Origin: Sebaldella termitidis ATCC 33386
Lineage (GTDB): Bacteria; Fusobacteriota; Fusobacteriia; Fusobacteriales; Leptotrichiaceae
DNA: 64,000 nt
Reading direction: 5' to 3'
Assembly (NCBI RefSeq): GCF_000024405.1
Contig: NC_013517.1
Coordinates: forward strand, 930,001 to 994,000
Every line of letters starts with the position of its first letter. Positions within the stretch are counted from its first letter, which is position 1. This document shows, in pieces, positions 43,504 through 52,597 of the stretch. Made by a program: the position numbers and the translations under genes. A model generated the notes under the pieces. The model searched no databases. It saw only the letters and a list, made by a program, of their open reading frames with translations, and was not told the origin of the DNA.

Positions 43504-43771
43504 AAATTTGCAGGAAACAGAAATCAAAATCGGCAGAGCCGGTAAAATGGTTTATATAGGCCCTAATATTGAGGGACTGTTAAGCGGTACAGTATTTGAC
43601 TATATGCCTGAATTGGAAAATTACAAAGAATATGAAAGTATTGAAAAATTATTTATTCCATTGGAGTCTCTGAAGGAAGAAACTTTGAAGCTGAGAGAAA
43701 AATCAAATTATCTGCATTTTATCTATGATGAAATAGCAGAATCAAAAAAGAGAAAAGGGAGTGTTGATTAA
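43496..43771 (+). CDS. Small tail-cluster protein of unknown role
   Basis: 91 residues, ATG behind GAGGAGG. IKIGRAGKMVYIGPNIEGLL, then a helical C-terminus (LEELK-type KEETLKLREKSNYLHFIYDE). It sits between the terminator-like gene and the sheath, overlapping both by a few bases, so it is part of the same assembly. Possibly a connector or chaperone; no family recognised. Confidence 0.5.
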   Translation: MIENLQETEIKIGRAGKMVYIGPNIEGLLSGTVFDYMPELENYKEYESIEKLFIPLESLKEETLKLREKSNYLHFIYDEIAESKKRKGSVD

Positions 43772-45201
43772 TGGCGTTAGAACATGGAATTTATACGAGA
43801 GAGATAGATACGGCAGGCTTTTCAATGGTTTCTGTTGATACAGCCATTCCGTTTATAGTGGGGACTGCCCCTATTAATATGAAAGATACAAAGAATGTAA
43901 ATAATGTAGTATTCTGCAATAACCTTGCAGAATTTACAGAAGCATTCGGGTCATCGAATAATCTTATGGATTACACACTAGTACAGGCTGCGAAGGTATA
44001 TTTTACACTTTATGGTGTAGGGCCGGTATTTATGGTAAATGTACTTGACCCGAAAAAGCATGCTTCTGCTGTAATAACTGAGGAAGTGGCAGTTACTGAC
44101 AAGAAAGCTGTAATTGAAACAGAAGGGATACTGCAGAATACATTAAAAGTAACAAATAAAGCGAGTTCTGCAGAGCTTGTAAAAGGAACTGACTATTATG
44201 TTTCTTATGATGAAGACGGATATGTAGAAATTTATCTTGTAAATGAAGCAGATATAAAAGTGGAATACAAAAAGCTTGATCCTTCAAAGGTAACAAAAGA
44301 GGATATAATCGGCGGGGTTGATCCTGTGACTTATGACAGAAAAGGTCTGGAATTAATTCATGAGGCATTTGTAAAATACAGAAAAACTGTAGGTGTAGTA
44401 ATGGCTCCGGGATATTCGCATCTTTCTGATGTAATTGCAGTAATGGAAACAAAGACAAAGAATATAAGCGGTGCTTTTCAGGCTCATGCGATTATTGATT
44501 GTCCTGCTGATAAAAAATACAAAGAAATTCCTGAGTGGAAAAACAGCCTGAACATCGTAGATGAAGATATAATAGGGACTTACGGACTTGTAAGACTTGG
44601 TGACGAGTATTATTACCAGTCGCTTCACTTAGGTGCCCTGATGGCTTCTGTGGATAATAAAGCAGGCGGAGTTCCTTCTGAATCACCGTCAAATAAAAAC
44701 TATAAAATGGATGGATTATTTATAAAAACAGCTGATGGTTTTGAAAAAATAAATCTTGACCTTACACAGGCAAATTATCTGAATGAAAACGGTATTGTAA
44801 CTGCATTAAACTTCGTAAACGGATGGACTTCATGGGGGAACTACAATACATGCTATCCTTCAAGAACAGATATAAAGGATTCTTATGTTCCTGTAAAAAG
44901 AATGTTCAAATGGGCTGCAAATACATTGATATTAAGTACATGGCAGTTTATAGACAGAAAATTTACAAATGTATTAAGAGATTCTATTAATATGACAGTG
45001 GAAGACTGGCTGAAAACATTAACAGGAAATCACCTGTATGATGCAAAGATAGAATTAAGAGAGGAAAGCAATTCTCTTACTGATATGCAGAAAGGTAAAT
45101 TTACATGGCATATAGATTTTAGTCCGATTCTGCCGTTCCAGGCCGGAGTTTATGAATTGGAATATAACTTGAACGATATTACAAATTATTATTTTAAATA
45201 G
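43771..45201 (+). CDS. Contractile tail sheath protein
   Basis: 476 residues. MALEHGIYTREIDTAGFSMV, then IPFIVGTAPINMKD and LVQAAKVYFTLYGVGPVFMV are the N-terminal signatures of the P2 FI-type sheath. The C-terminal part (DWLKTLTGNHLYDAKIELRE, IDFSPILPFQAGVYELEYNL) is the conserved core that packs on the tube. An insertion around residues 105-175 is an outer domain. Length fits P2-like sheaths. It contracts to drive the tube through the target envelope. Tube and tail genes follow in order. Confidence 0.92.
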   Translation: MALEHGIYTREIDTAGFSMVSVDTAIPFIVGTAPINMKDTKNVNNVVFCNNLAEFTEAFGSSNNLMDYTLVQAAKVYFTLYGVGPVFMVNVLDPKKHASAVITEEVAVTDKKAVIETEGILQNTLKVTNKASSAELVKGTDYYVSYDEDGYVEIYLVNEADIKVEYKKLDPSKVTKEDIIGGVDPVTYDRKGLELIHEAFVKYRKTVGVVMAPGYSHLSDVIAVMETKTKNISGAFQAHAIIDCPADKKYKEIPEWKNSLNIVDEDIIGTYGLVRLGDEYYYQSLHLGALMASVDNKAGGVPSESPSNKNYKMDGLFIKTADGFEKINLDLTQANYLNENGIVTALNFVNGWTSWGNYNTCYPSRTDIKDSYVPVKRMFKWAANTLILSTWQFIDRKFTNVLRDSINMTVEDWLKTLTGNHLYDAKIELREESNSLTDMQKGKFTWHIDFSPILPFQAGVYELEYNLNDITNYYFK

Positions 45202-45213
45202 GAGGAATAAAAT

Positions 45214-45735
45214 ATGAGTACAAATGTACCTGCAGCGATTAATGCTGCAAAAGTATACGTAGACGGAAGCAACGAAGTAACAGGAATAGCAGAGGTTACA
45301 CTTCCTGAATTAAAATTTATGGTGGCTGAAATAGAGGGCTTTGATATAGCCGGTAAAATAGAAGAGCCTATAATAGGGTCTACAGATGTAATGGATCTTG
45401 TAATGAAATTTTCAGCTATAAACGGGGATATTTCAAATATAAATGATCAGCAGGCACATACATTTCATTTGAGAGCAGCTCAGCAGCATATTGATTCTGC
45501 TACGGGAAATGCCGTTTTAAAAGGTCTTAAAGTAGATATAAAAGGAAAAGTAAAGGAATTCAAAGGCGGAACCGTAAAAGCCGGAGAAAAAACTGAAACT
45601 GAAATAGTTATTTCTTGTCTTGCATATAAAGTAACTTTGGACGGAAAAGAGATCATAAATATAGATAAATTAGGATTTAAGAGCAGTATAAACGGTGTGG
45701 ATCAGGCTAAGAGATTCCAGAGTCTGTTAAGCTAG
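45214..45735 (+). CDS. Tail tube protein
   Basis: 173 residues, ATG behind AGGAGG. VPAAINAAKVYVDGSNEVTG, then VTLPELKFMVAEIEGFDIAG match the P2 FII-type major tail tube, with the typical GxxKVKEFKGGTVKAG loop near residue 115. Follows the sheath by 12 bases as in P2. It forms the inner tube ejected by contraction. Confidence 0.92.
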   Translation: MSTNVPAAINAAKVYVDGSNEVTGIAEVTLPELKFMVAEIEGFDIAGKIEEPIIGSTDVMDLVMKFSAINGDISNINDQQAHTFHLRAAQQHIDSATGNAVLKGLKVDIKGKVKEFKGGTVKAGEKTETEIVISCLAYKVTLDGKEIINIDKLGFKSSINGVDQAKRFQSLLS

Positions 45736-45801
45736 AGTTGCCTTATTTATATTTAAAATTTAGTCAGATAAAACATAATTAAAATCAGGAGGATAATATA
45801 T

Positions 45802-46077
45802 ATGGAAATTAAATTGGAAAAAGCATATGACATTAACGGGGAAATGACAGATACTATCGAGCTGGATTTTGATAAGCTCACAGGAAGACAGCTTATACAG
45901 CTGGAAAAAGAATTTAAGAAGGAAAACAAAGGGGAGTTAATATTAGTGGCGAATAATGCTTTTGCAGCTAAGGTAGCAGCTTTTTGTGCGGGAGTGAAGG
46001 AAGATGATATTCTTGATTTTTCCGGGAAAGACTTTACTACAGTAACAACAGAGGTAACCGTTTTTTTGAATTCATAA
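45802..46077 (+). CDS. Tail assembly chaperone gpE-like
   Basis: 91 residues, ATG behind AGGAGG. IELDFDKLTGRQLIQLEKEF is the gpE/Phage_TAC_7 signature of P2-like tail assembly chaperones, which bind the tape measure before tail polymerisation. The last codons carry a seven-T run (46061-46067) where -1 frameshifting would add the E' extension. Confidence 0.85.
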   Translation: MEIKLEKAYDINGEMTDTIELDFDKLTGRQLIQLEKEFKKENKGELILVANNAFAAKVAAFCAGVKEDDILDFSGKDFTTVTTEVTVFLNS

Positions 46078-46268
46078 AGCCGTTTGATCCGTTAAATTAC
46101 ACCTATTCAGATATATTATCCAAACAAATAGCAAGAATTGTAGTCAGGGGAAATAATAATCTTCAAATGAATCTGAATTACGAGGACTTAAACAATTCCA
46201 GCGTATTTGATCTGATTAAATATGTGGACTTAATATCTGAATTGGAAAAGGAGGTGAAGAATGGCTGA
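46061..46268 (+). CDS. gpE' extension made by -1 frameshifting
   Basis: In the -1 frame after the T run, the sequence reads EFIKPFDPLNYTYSDILSKQ, then RGNNNLQMNLNYEDLNNSSV and ends ELEKEVKNG with TGA at 46266-46268. It has no start codon or ribosome site of its own and overlaps the tape-measure ATG, as E' does in P2 and as gpGT does in lambda. The fusion E-E' would be about 155 residues. Confidence 0.8.
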
Positions 46269-48144
46269 AAAAATCACAGGGAATGATGAATTAAAACGGC
46301 AAAGGGAAGAATATGAAAAAATAATTTCTAAGTTGAATTCTGAAAAAAAAGCTTATGAACAAGTGTATAAAAAGTTGGAAAATATAGAAAAAAATATAAA
46401 ACTAATAGAAAATATTCCTAAATCAATTTTTATTAAGGCTGAAGCAGAACTAGCTATACAAGATAAAAAGAGTGCTAAAAAGTCTAATCAAGGTAAAGAA
46501 GATAAAACGCCTATGTCGTATATTATTCAGGAAGTGACTATGAAATTTGCAGAAACTATACCGCAAATGGGGGCTGTACAGGCAACATCAATGAATTTAG
46601 AAATATATTTAGCTACAATTTGTAGTTTATTACAAATGAATAATGCTAATAATGTTGCTTGGAATTCACTTAATAATGTTATGTTAAGTAGTATTCACAG
46701 TGCTCTATTGGTGAATAATTCTGAACTGGTTTCTTTACGTGATGAGCTTAGTAAATGCAATGAAAACTCTGGAAAAATGCTTGTAGAGAATAAAACAAGA
46801 TCTGAAGAAGCAGAACAAAAATCAACTGTAGATGTACTGGGAAATTTTTTGGATGTATTTGCTACAACATCAAGATATTTTGTTACACTAGATAAGAGCA
46901 AAAATCCATTTTTAATAAAAGTAGCTGTAGTAGCAACGGTCGCAGATGCAGGCTTTAAAACTGGAAAAATAGTAACTGAAACTTCTCTTTTTAAGAAAAT
47001 ATTTAAAACAACAGCAGTACAATATAACCCAGAATTAGGAGATAACTTTAGAAATAAACTTGTTCCTCTAGGAGAAATAAAAAATCCTAATACAGCAATA
47101 ACTGTTTCGTCACCATCAGGTTTTGAACTATATAATTCTAACGTGGAGAAGGGAACAACAAATAATCAGTCAGCTAAAAGTCTAGAAAAATTAAAAAAAC
47201 TTGAAGAAGGCATAGCAAAATCAAATATGGATAACAGGTTAAATGAAACAACAGTAAATATGCAACCAAACGCAGCTTTTAATCCCTCAACTAACACACC
47301 TGATCCCTCCCAAGGTACAGGAATCGAAGAAAAACTAGCTTTAATGCAGGCATCATCAACAGAAAACATGAATGCCTTAGCATTACTCTGGGATACTTAT
47401 CTGCAGAAAGTAAGCCAAGTCTACGATATGATTCTGCTGACAATAAGCATGAAACATATGTTAATGACAATGAACACATTGTTAACAATACTAAATCTAT
47501 ACCTGACATGGATGACTTTACCGCCGATGCTCGAAGGAGTATGGCAGCAGATATTATCTGGTGCAGATATATTTTTATCAAACCTGAAATCAAAATTTAC
47601 TGCGGCAATATCTGAAATAAAGCAGAAAATGTTGGAATTGTCTTCAGTTAGCATAAATCCGCCGTCTTCTGGAGGCGGAGCACCCGGACACAAATATACA
47701 GGTACAGGTTTCTGGAAAGGTGGATTAACATATGTAGGAGAAAGAGGGCGTGAATTAATCCAGTATCCTACAGGAGAACGTTTTATGGCAGAAGCAAAGA
47801 TGCTTATGAATCTGCCGAAAGGTACCAAAATATTCAGAAATTCCATGACAGAAAGAATAATGAATAATGGATTTTCCGGAAATAATATGATGACAGCAGA
47901 TGAAAACAATCAGTTAAAGAAATTAGGTGGATTTAATGGTTTATCAGATTATACCGATTCTAAATTTGGCGGAGGCATTAATTATTCAAGTGTTAAAGCC
48001 GATAATATCACAGTTAATATAACAAATACATATGGAAATCAGTCACCGGCACAAATAAAAGATACAAACAATGATTTGGTCAGAAAAATAAATGAAGTAT
48101 TATTTCAGAAGGAAGACAGGAAAAGGAGGGTAAGTATTGGATAA
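46261..48144 (+). CDS. Tail tape measure protein
   Basis: 627 residues, ATG behind AGGAGG. Starts with a charged coiled coil (NDELKRQREEYEKIISKLNS), then a long helical and partly hydrophobic middle (IKVAVVATVADAGFKTG; ILNLYLTWMTLPPMLEG). The C-terminal signature GTGFWKGGLTYVGERGRELI is common to tape measure proteins. At about 0.15 nm per residue, known for tape measures, it predicts a tube of about 90 nm, short like R-type pyocins. It follows the E/E' pair as in P2. Confidence 0.88.
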   Translation: MAEKITGNDELKRQREEYEKIISKLNSEKKAYEQVYKKLENIEKNIKLIENIPKSIFIKAEAELAIQDKKSAKKSNQGKEDKTPMSYIIQEVTMKFAETIPQMGAVQATSMNLEIYLATICSLLQMNNANNVAWNSLNNVMLSSIHSALLVNNSELVSLRDELSKCNENSGKMLVENKTRSEEAEQKSTVDVLGNFLDVFATTSRYFVTLDKSKNPFLIKVAVVATVADAGFKTGKIVTETSLFKKIFKTTAVQYNPELGDNFRNKLVPLGEIKNPNTAITVSSPSGFELYNSNVEKGTTNNQSAKSLEKLKKLEEGIAKSNMDNRLNETTVNMQPNAAFNPSTNTPDPSQGTGIEEKLALMQASSTENMNALALLWDTYLQKVSQVYDMILLTISMKHMLMTMNTLLTILNLYLTWMTLPPMLEGVWQQILSGADIFLSNLKSKFTAAISEIKQKMLELSSVSINPPSSGGGAPGHKYTGTGFWKGGLTYVGERGRELIQYPTGERFMAEAKMLMNLPKGTKIFRNSMTERIMNNGFSGNNMMTADENNQLKKLGGFNGLSDYTDSKFGGGINYSSVKADNITVNITNTYGNQSPAQIKDTNNDLVRKINEVLFQKEDRKRRVSIG

Positions 48145-48349
48145 GAAACTGGATGTGTATTATACGAAAGAAGGAGATACATGGGATAAAATTGCTTATA
48201 ACGTTTATAATGACGAACTTCTGTATATCGATCTTATGCTGGCAAATGTTCTGCTTATTGATATAGCAGTATTTGATGCAAATATTCCCGTGATATGCCC
48301 TGACATAAAACCGACAAACAATGCAAACCTGCCGCCTTGGAAGCAATAG
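48137..48349 (+). CDS. Tail protein X (LysM-like)
   Basis: 70 residues, TTG start behind GGAGGG, overlapping the tape measure gene by eight bases. DVYYTKEGDTWDKIAYNVYN is the gpX LysM-like start, followed by ELLYIDLMLANVLL. In P2-like tails gpX is needed near the baseplate hub. Position between tape measure and hub gene agrees. Confidence 0.85.
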   Translation: MDKKLDVYYTKEGDTWDKIAYNVYNDELLYIDLMLANVLLIDIAVFDANIPVICPDIKPTNNANLPPWKQ

Positions 48350-48358
48350 GAGGAGTAT

Positions 48359-49447
48359 ATGGAATCAAGGGAAACACTGCTTGTTATTACTTATAACGGC
48401 AAGGATATAAGTACAGATATTCAGCCGTATATTCAGTCATTCAGCTATCATGACAATTCCAAGCTTGAAATCGATGATATAGATTTATCTCTGGAAAATA
48501 TTGATAAAAGATGGTTTGGAGAAGAATGGTTTCCTGAAGACGGTGACAGTATAACAGCATCTATTGTAAAAAGAAGATGGGATGACGAGCTCATAGAAGA
48601 GACGCTTCCCTGTGGAAAATTTTATGTAGACCAGATTGATTTTTATCCGGGCTCTGTGAGCATAAAAGCTCTTGCCATACCTTCTGCGGGAAATCTGACT
48701 AAACAGGAAAACAGCAAAGGCTGGGAAAAAATTTCTCTTAAGAATATAGCAATGGATATTTGTAATAAACATAGCATGAAGCTTGAATTTTATTCTGAAA
48801 AAGATGAGACTTTTGAAAGGATAGATCAGGATAAAGAAACAGATCTGGCATTTTTGACTCGGATATGCACAGATCAGGGGCTAAATCTAAAAGCTACGGA
48901 AAACAAAGTTGTTGTATTTGATAAAGAAGAATTTTATGAAAAGGAAGCAGTCATATCAGTATCTAGTTTAGATACTGATATGATAATAGATTATAAATTT
49001 TCTCATACTACTAAAGAAATTTATGACAAAGTAGAAGTCAGTTATTATGATCCTGAGAAGAAAAAGCTGGTGAGGGAAACTTATACCAAAGACGAGCTTG
49101 AAGAAAAGAGAAATAAAGAAAGAGAAGCTGAGAAAAAAAAGGAAAGTTCAAAAGCTTCGCAAAGAGGTCAGAGTAAAAATCAGAAAAGCAGCAAAGGTTC
49201 AGGTCCTACAAAAAAGATAAACGGAACCGGCGGAAGCAAAAAAGCCAAAGCCGCAATGGACGAAAAAAATAAAGAAAAAGAAACGGCAAGTATGACACTC
49301 CGCGGGAATTTCAGTCTTTTGGCAGGACAAAATGTAGAACTTACAGATTTCGGGAAATTCAGCGGAAAATATGCCATAGAAAAATCAACTCACAGTTTGA
49401 GCGGAGCTTATACGACAGATATTGAATTAAAGAGGATAAAAGAATGA
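48359..49447 (+). CDS. Baseplate hub protein gpD-like
   Basis: 362 residues, ATG behind AGGAGG. TYNGKDISTDIQPYIQSFSY and DIDLSLENIDKRWFGEEWFP match the late-control D / hub family. An insertion at about residues 235-305 is strongly basic and low in complexity (KKKESSKASQRGQSKNQKSS and following), probably an exposed linker. The C-terminal strands (LLAGQNVELTDFGKFSGKYA) belong to the gp27-like fold. It forms the collar on which the spike trimer sits. Confidence 0.87.
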   Translation: MESRETLLVITYNGKDISTDIQPYIQSFSYHDNSKLEIDDIDLSLENIDKRWFGEEWFPEDGDSITASIVKRRWDDELIEETLPCGKFYVDQIDFYPGSVSIKALAIPSAGNLTKQENSKGWEKISLKNIAMDICNKHSMKLEFYSEKDETFERIDQDKETDLAFLTRICTDQGLNLKATENKVVVFDKEEFYEKEAVISVSSLDTDMIIDYKFSHTTKEIYDKVEVSYYDPEKKKLVRETYTKDELEEKRNKEREAEKKKESSKASQRGQSKNQKSSKGSGPTKKINGTGGSKKAKAAMDEKNKEKETASMTLRGNFSLLAGQNVELTDFGKFSGKYAIEKSTHSLSGAYTTDIELKRIKE

Positions 49448-49977
49448 ATATAGAAGATATTATCAGAGTGGGAAATGTAGACAGCATAAATGCCCAGAAC
49501 GGCACTGTAAGAGTAAGATTTCCCGACAGAGACGATAAGGTGTCAAAGGAGCTTAAGGTAATTTATCATAAGACACATCAGGATAAATCATATTTTATAC
49601 CTGAAATCAATGAGATAGTATTATGTGTATTTCTGCCCGGCACTCAGGAGGAAGGCTTTGTTTTGGGAGCTTTTTATAATCAGGAGGATACTGTGCCTGT
49701 TTCTGACCCGAATAAAGCTGCCTGGTATTTTTCAGACGGAGGAATAATAGAATATGACAGGGCAGCAGGAAATCTGCTTATAAATGCCATAAGCAAAGTA
49801 GAAATAAAAGCGCCTGAAGTGGAAATAACAGCGGGAAATATTACTCTGAACGGAAATGTAAAAGTTTCTGAAAATCTGGAAGTTTCAGGCTCTTCAAAAT
49901 TAAAAGACGTAAAAGCAGAAAGTGTGGATGCATCAGGCGGTGTAAAGAAAGGCGGGGCACTGTATATTCATCCGTAA
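49444..49977 (+). CDS. Baseplate spike protein gpV-like
   Basis: 177 residues, overlapping the hub gene (ATGA). DIIRVGNVDSINAQNGTVRV is the OB-fold of gpV, then IVLCVFLPGTQEEGFVLGAF. The C-terminal part (VEIKAPEVEITAGNITLNG and the repeats after it) is a short beta-helix that pierces the envelope. No cysteine/histidine tip motif like that of P2 gpV is obvious, and no separate PAAR gene is visible. Confidence 0.88.
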   Translation: MNIEDIIRVGNVDSINAQNGTVRVRFPDRDDKVSKELKVIYHKTHQDKSYFIPEINEIVLCVFLPGTQEEGFVLGAFYNQEDTVPVSDPNKAAWYFSDGGIIEYDRAAGNLLINAISKVEIKAPEVEITAGNITLNGNVKVSENLEVSGSSKLKDVKAESVDASGGVKKGGALYIHP

Positions 49978-49997
49978 TAAGCGAAAGGAGGTAACAT

Positions 49998-50498
49998 ATG
50001 CAGATTGGATCTTTTGGAGATGTTATATTTCGTGTAGAAGAAGAAAATATACTGACAATAAAGGCAATGAGCAGGGAGAAAAAATCCAGATGGGAAGAAG
50101 CCCAGATACTAAACGATTTGTCATTTTTGGAATTCCGCGGAAGGGATCTGACGACAGTCAGTCTGGATATACAGCTAATAGAAACTTCCAAAATGAAAAT
50201 AGTAGATACGCTTAATACATTAAATAATATGCTGGAAAACGGCGAGAATCACGAACTGATTCTCGGAAATACACTGATAGGGGAATTTCCGTTTGTACTG
50301 GAGAGCATGTCGGAAAAATTTGAAAAACATCAGGAGCAGTTTCAGCATGTAGAGTTATCAATAACCTTGAAAGAATATAGGGACAATCAGAAAAGCTTGA
50401 AACAGATAAGGGAAGAAAGAAATAAAAAACAGAATACCGAACAGGTTTCTGAAGGAACAATAATGGCTGAACAGACTGAGGTGAGCAGAAATGTATGA
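49998..50498 (+). CDS. Tail protein gpU-like
   Basis: 166 residues, ATG behind AAAGGAGG. QIGSFGDVIFRVEEENILTI, then WEEAQILNDLSFLEFRGRDL and FVLESMSEKFEKHQEQFQHV match the Phage_P2_GpU family. In P2, gpU terminates the tail, but the gene sits at the end of the tail operon; here it is between V and W. The C-terminus is a charged extension. Overlaps the next gene by eight bases. Confidence 0.82.
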   Translation: MQIGSFGDVIFRVEEENILTIKAMSREKKSRWEEAQILNDLSFLEFRGRDLTTVSLDIQLIETSKMKIVDTLNTLNNMLENGENHELILGNTLIGEFPFVLESMSEKFEKHQEQFQHVELSITLKEYRDNQKSLKQIREERNKKQNTEQVSEGTIMAEQTEVSRNV

Positions 50499-50808
50499 GT
50501 TAAGCAACGAAGATTTCAAAGTAAACTATATGCCTGACACGATCATTGAAGAAATTCTTCAGAACGGAAGAACAATTCTCGGTACTTTTTCAGGAACAGT
50601 TCCTTTGATGCGTGAATTTGCACAGGATTTTTCACTAATAGATCAGAATTCAATAGCAGTTTCCAATATTCTGTTATCCAGATTAATACCTTTATTTAAG
50701 AAATATGAGCCAAGAATAAGACTTAAGAGTCTTGATATAGATATGAACAGAAAAACAGGAATAACAGGAACATTTTATATAAAGTGTTATGTGGAGGTGA
50801 TTGCGTGA
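50491..50808 (+). CDS. Baseplate wedge protein gpW / gp25-like
   Basis: 105 residues. EEILQNGRTILGTFSGTVPL and RLIPLFKKYEPRIRLKSLDI have the GPW_gp25 layout, where the EPR motif ('YEPRI') is conserved in contractile baseplates and type VI secretion. It joins the sheath to the wedge. Overlaps gene J by four bases. Confidence 0.87.
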   Translation: MYELSNEDFKVNYMPDTIIEEILQNGRTILGTFSGTVPLMREFAQDFSLIDQNSIAVSNILLSRLIPLFKKYEPRIRLKSLDIDMNRKTGITGTFYIKCYVEVIA

Positions 50809-51914
50809 ATAATGAAGATTTTGACTTTATTGATACTACGGCAAAAGATAATGAAACGGCAGCAGTAAATAAATATGCGGAGTTAACAGGCGTTCAGCTG
50901 ACAGAAGCTGATCCGAGAAGAATTATATTTAAATCCGTGTCATATATGCTGGCACTGGCTCAGGAAGTAATGAATGATACTGCAAAACAGAATTTTCTAA
51001 GATTTGCAAGAGACAACAGGCTTGATGCAAAAGGGGAGCTGTATGGAACCCGCGGGAAAAGACTGGATTCCGAGCCTGCAAGAACAACACTGCAGTTTGA
51101 GATAAGTGCTCCCCAGCAGAGTGATGTGGTTATACCTCTTGGAACAAAGACTACAGTTAATAAGCTGATATTCAAAACTGAGGAAGAGGGGCGTATAAAA
51201 AAAGGCGAAACTACAGTAGATGTTCAGGCTGTATGTACTGAAAACGGCGAGACAGGAAACGGGTTTCTGCCGGGGCAGATAGATAAAATAGTTGATGTTT
51301 TTCCGTATTATAAATCTGTAAAGAACATTACCGAAAGTAAAGGCGGAACAACTGTGGAAGCTGATGATCAGTACAGGGAAAGACTTATGGCCGTACCTGA
51401 AAGCTTTTCGGTGGCCGGTCCGTCAGGGGCTTATGAATTCTGGGCGAAATCAACAAGCCCTCTAATAACTAATGTAAGGGCAATATCTCCGACACCGGGC
51501 TGTGTGGATATTTATATCTGGACAAAATATGGAGAGCCTACGGTAGAGCTCATACATCAGGTTCAGGAGAAGGTCAGCGATGCAGAAGTAAGACCGCTTA
51601 CAGATCTGGTAACTGTAAAGGTTCCTGAAAAGGTTTATTATTCTGTTGATCTTGAGTATTATATTGATAAAGAAAATGAACTTTATGCAGATGAAATAGA
51701 AAAAAATGTAAGAAGTATGGTTGCCGAGTGGGTAAGCTGGCAGCAGGAAAAGCTGGGAAGAGATATAAATACTGATGAACTGATTTATCGTCTGAAAAAA
51801 ATAGGAGTAAAAAGAGTAAAAATCTTAAGTCCGGTATTTACAAAAATAGACGAGCATGAAGTTGCTATCATAGAAAGTGATGCAAATATTGTAAATAAAG
51901 GAACAGAAATATGA
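50805..51914 (+). CDS. Baseplate wedge protein gpJ-like
   Basis: 369 residues from GTG 50805 (GGAGGTG site; overlaps the previous stop). ADPRRIIFKSVSYMLALAQE and the repeat GTKTTVNKLIFKTEEEG are family features, and the C-terminal half GGTTVEADDQYRERLMAVPE to SVAGPSGAYEFWAKS is the core signature of Baseplate_J. It forms the wedge with gpI. Four-base overlap with gpI. Confidence 0.92.
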   Translation: MNNEDFDFIDTTAKDNETAAVNKYAELTGVQLTEADPRRIIFKSVSYMLALAQEVMNDTAKQNFLRFARDNRLDAKGELYGTRGKRLDSEPARTTLQFEISAPQQSDVVIPLGTKTTVNKLIFKTEEEGRIKKGETTVDVQAVCTENGETGNGFLPGQIDKIVDVFPYYKSVKNITESKGGTTVEADDQYRERLMAVPESFSVAGPSGAYEFWAKSTSPLITNVRAISPTPGCVDIYIWTKYGEPTVELIHQVQEKVSDAEVRPLTDLVTVKVPEKVYYSVDLEYYIDKENELYADEIEKNVRSMVAEWVSWQQEKLGRDINTDELIYRLKKIGVKRVKILSPVFTKIDEHEVAIIESDANIVNKGTEI

Positions 51915-52552
51915 AGCGGATATATGATGTAAGTTTATTTGATTTTATACCGTTTAATTTTAAAGGTGATAAGGAAACAGAATATATAATAGAAACAATC
52001 GATTATCTGCTGAGAGAAAGATTTATAAAGCAGATACCCGAGGTTATACTGCTGGACAGGGTAGAACAGCTGGAGGACTGGAAGGTAAACGAGCTTTTTG
52101 CAGAATTTCATGTGGACTATTATAACAAAAATGTTTCTATAGAACAGAAAAGAGAACTTATCAAAACTTCCCTTCTTACTCACAGAACAAAAGGGACTCC
52201 GTTTGCTCTTAAGATCATTACGGATATTCTTTTCAAGAACGGAAAGGTCATGGAATGGTTTGATTATGACGGAGACCCCTATAAATTCAAAATAAGCACA
52301 CAAAGCGACCTGAAAAATCAGGATGATTATGATCAGACAATTCAGGCAATAGAGATTTATAAAAATGCCCGTTCATGGCTGGAAAGTATTATTTTTAACA
52401 GGACAGACGATATGGAGCTTTTTGAGGCACATTTATCGCAGAAGAAAGTAAAGACTGTTCTGAATATGATAGAGCTTGAATTTCCTGTGGAAAATACAAA
52501 AAATCATACAGGGATTGCAACATTTGAGCACAGGAAAATGGAGATAAGGTAA
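51911..52552 (+). CDS. Tail protein gpI-like
   Basis: 213 residues. VEQLEDWKVNELFAEFHVDY, then KRELIKTSLLTHRTKGTPFA match Tail_P2_I, the wedge partner of gpJ that anchors the fibres. Start ATG overlaps the J stop (ATGA). Length fits the family. Confidence 0.9.
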   Translation: MKRIYDVSLFDFIPFNFKGDKETEYIIETIDYLLRERFIKQIPEVILLDRVEQLEDWKVNELFAEFHVDYYNKNVSIEQKRELIKTSLLTHRTKGTPFALKIITDILFKNGKVMEWFDYDGDPYKFKISTQSDLKNQDDYDQTIQAIEIYKNARSWLESIIFNRTDDMELFEAHLSQKKVKTVLNMIELEFPVENTKNHTGIATFEHRKMEIR

Positions 52553-52597
52553 TTAATTTATAAATCTGAAAATAAATTTTTGGAAAAAGGAGGAAAA

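Noticed and set aside
46261-48144. Tape measure gene as a T7-like or polymorphic toxin
   Set aside because: The C-terminal GTGFWKGGLTYVGERG motif, its place after E/E' and the coiled-coil start are those of a tape measure protein.
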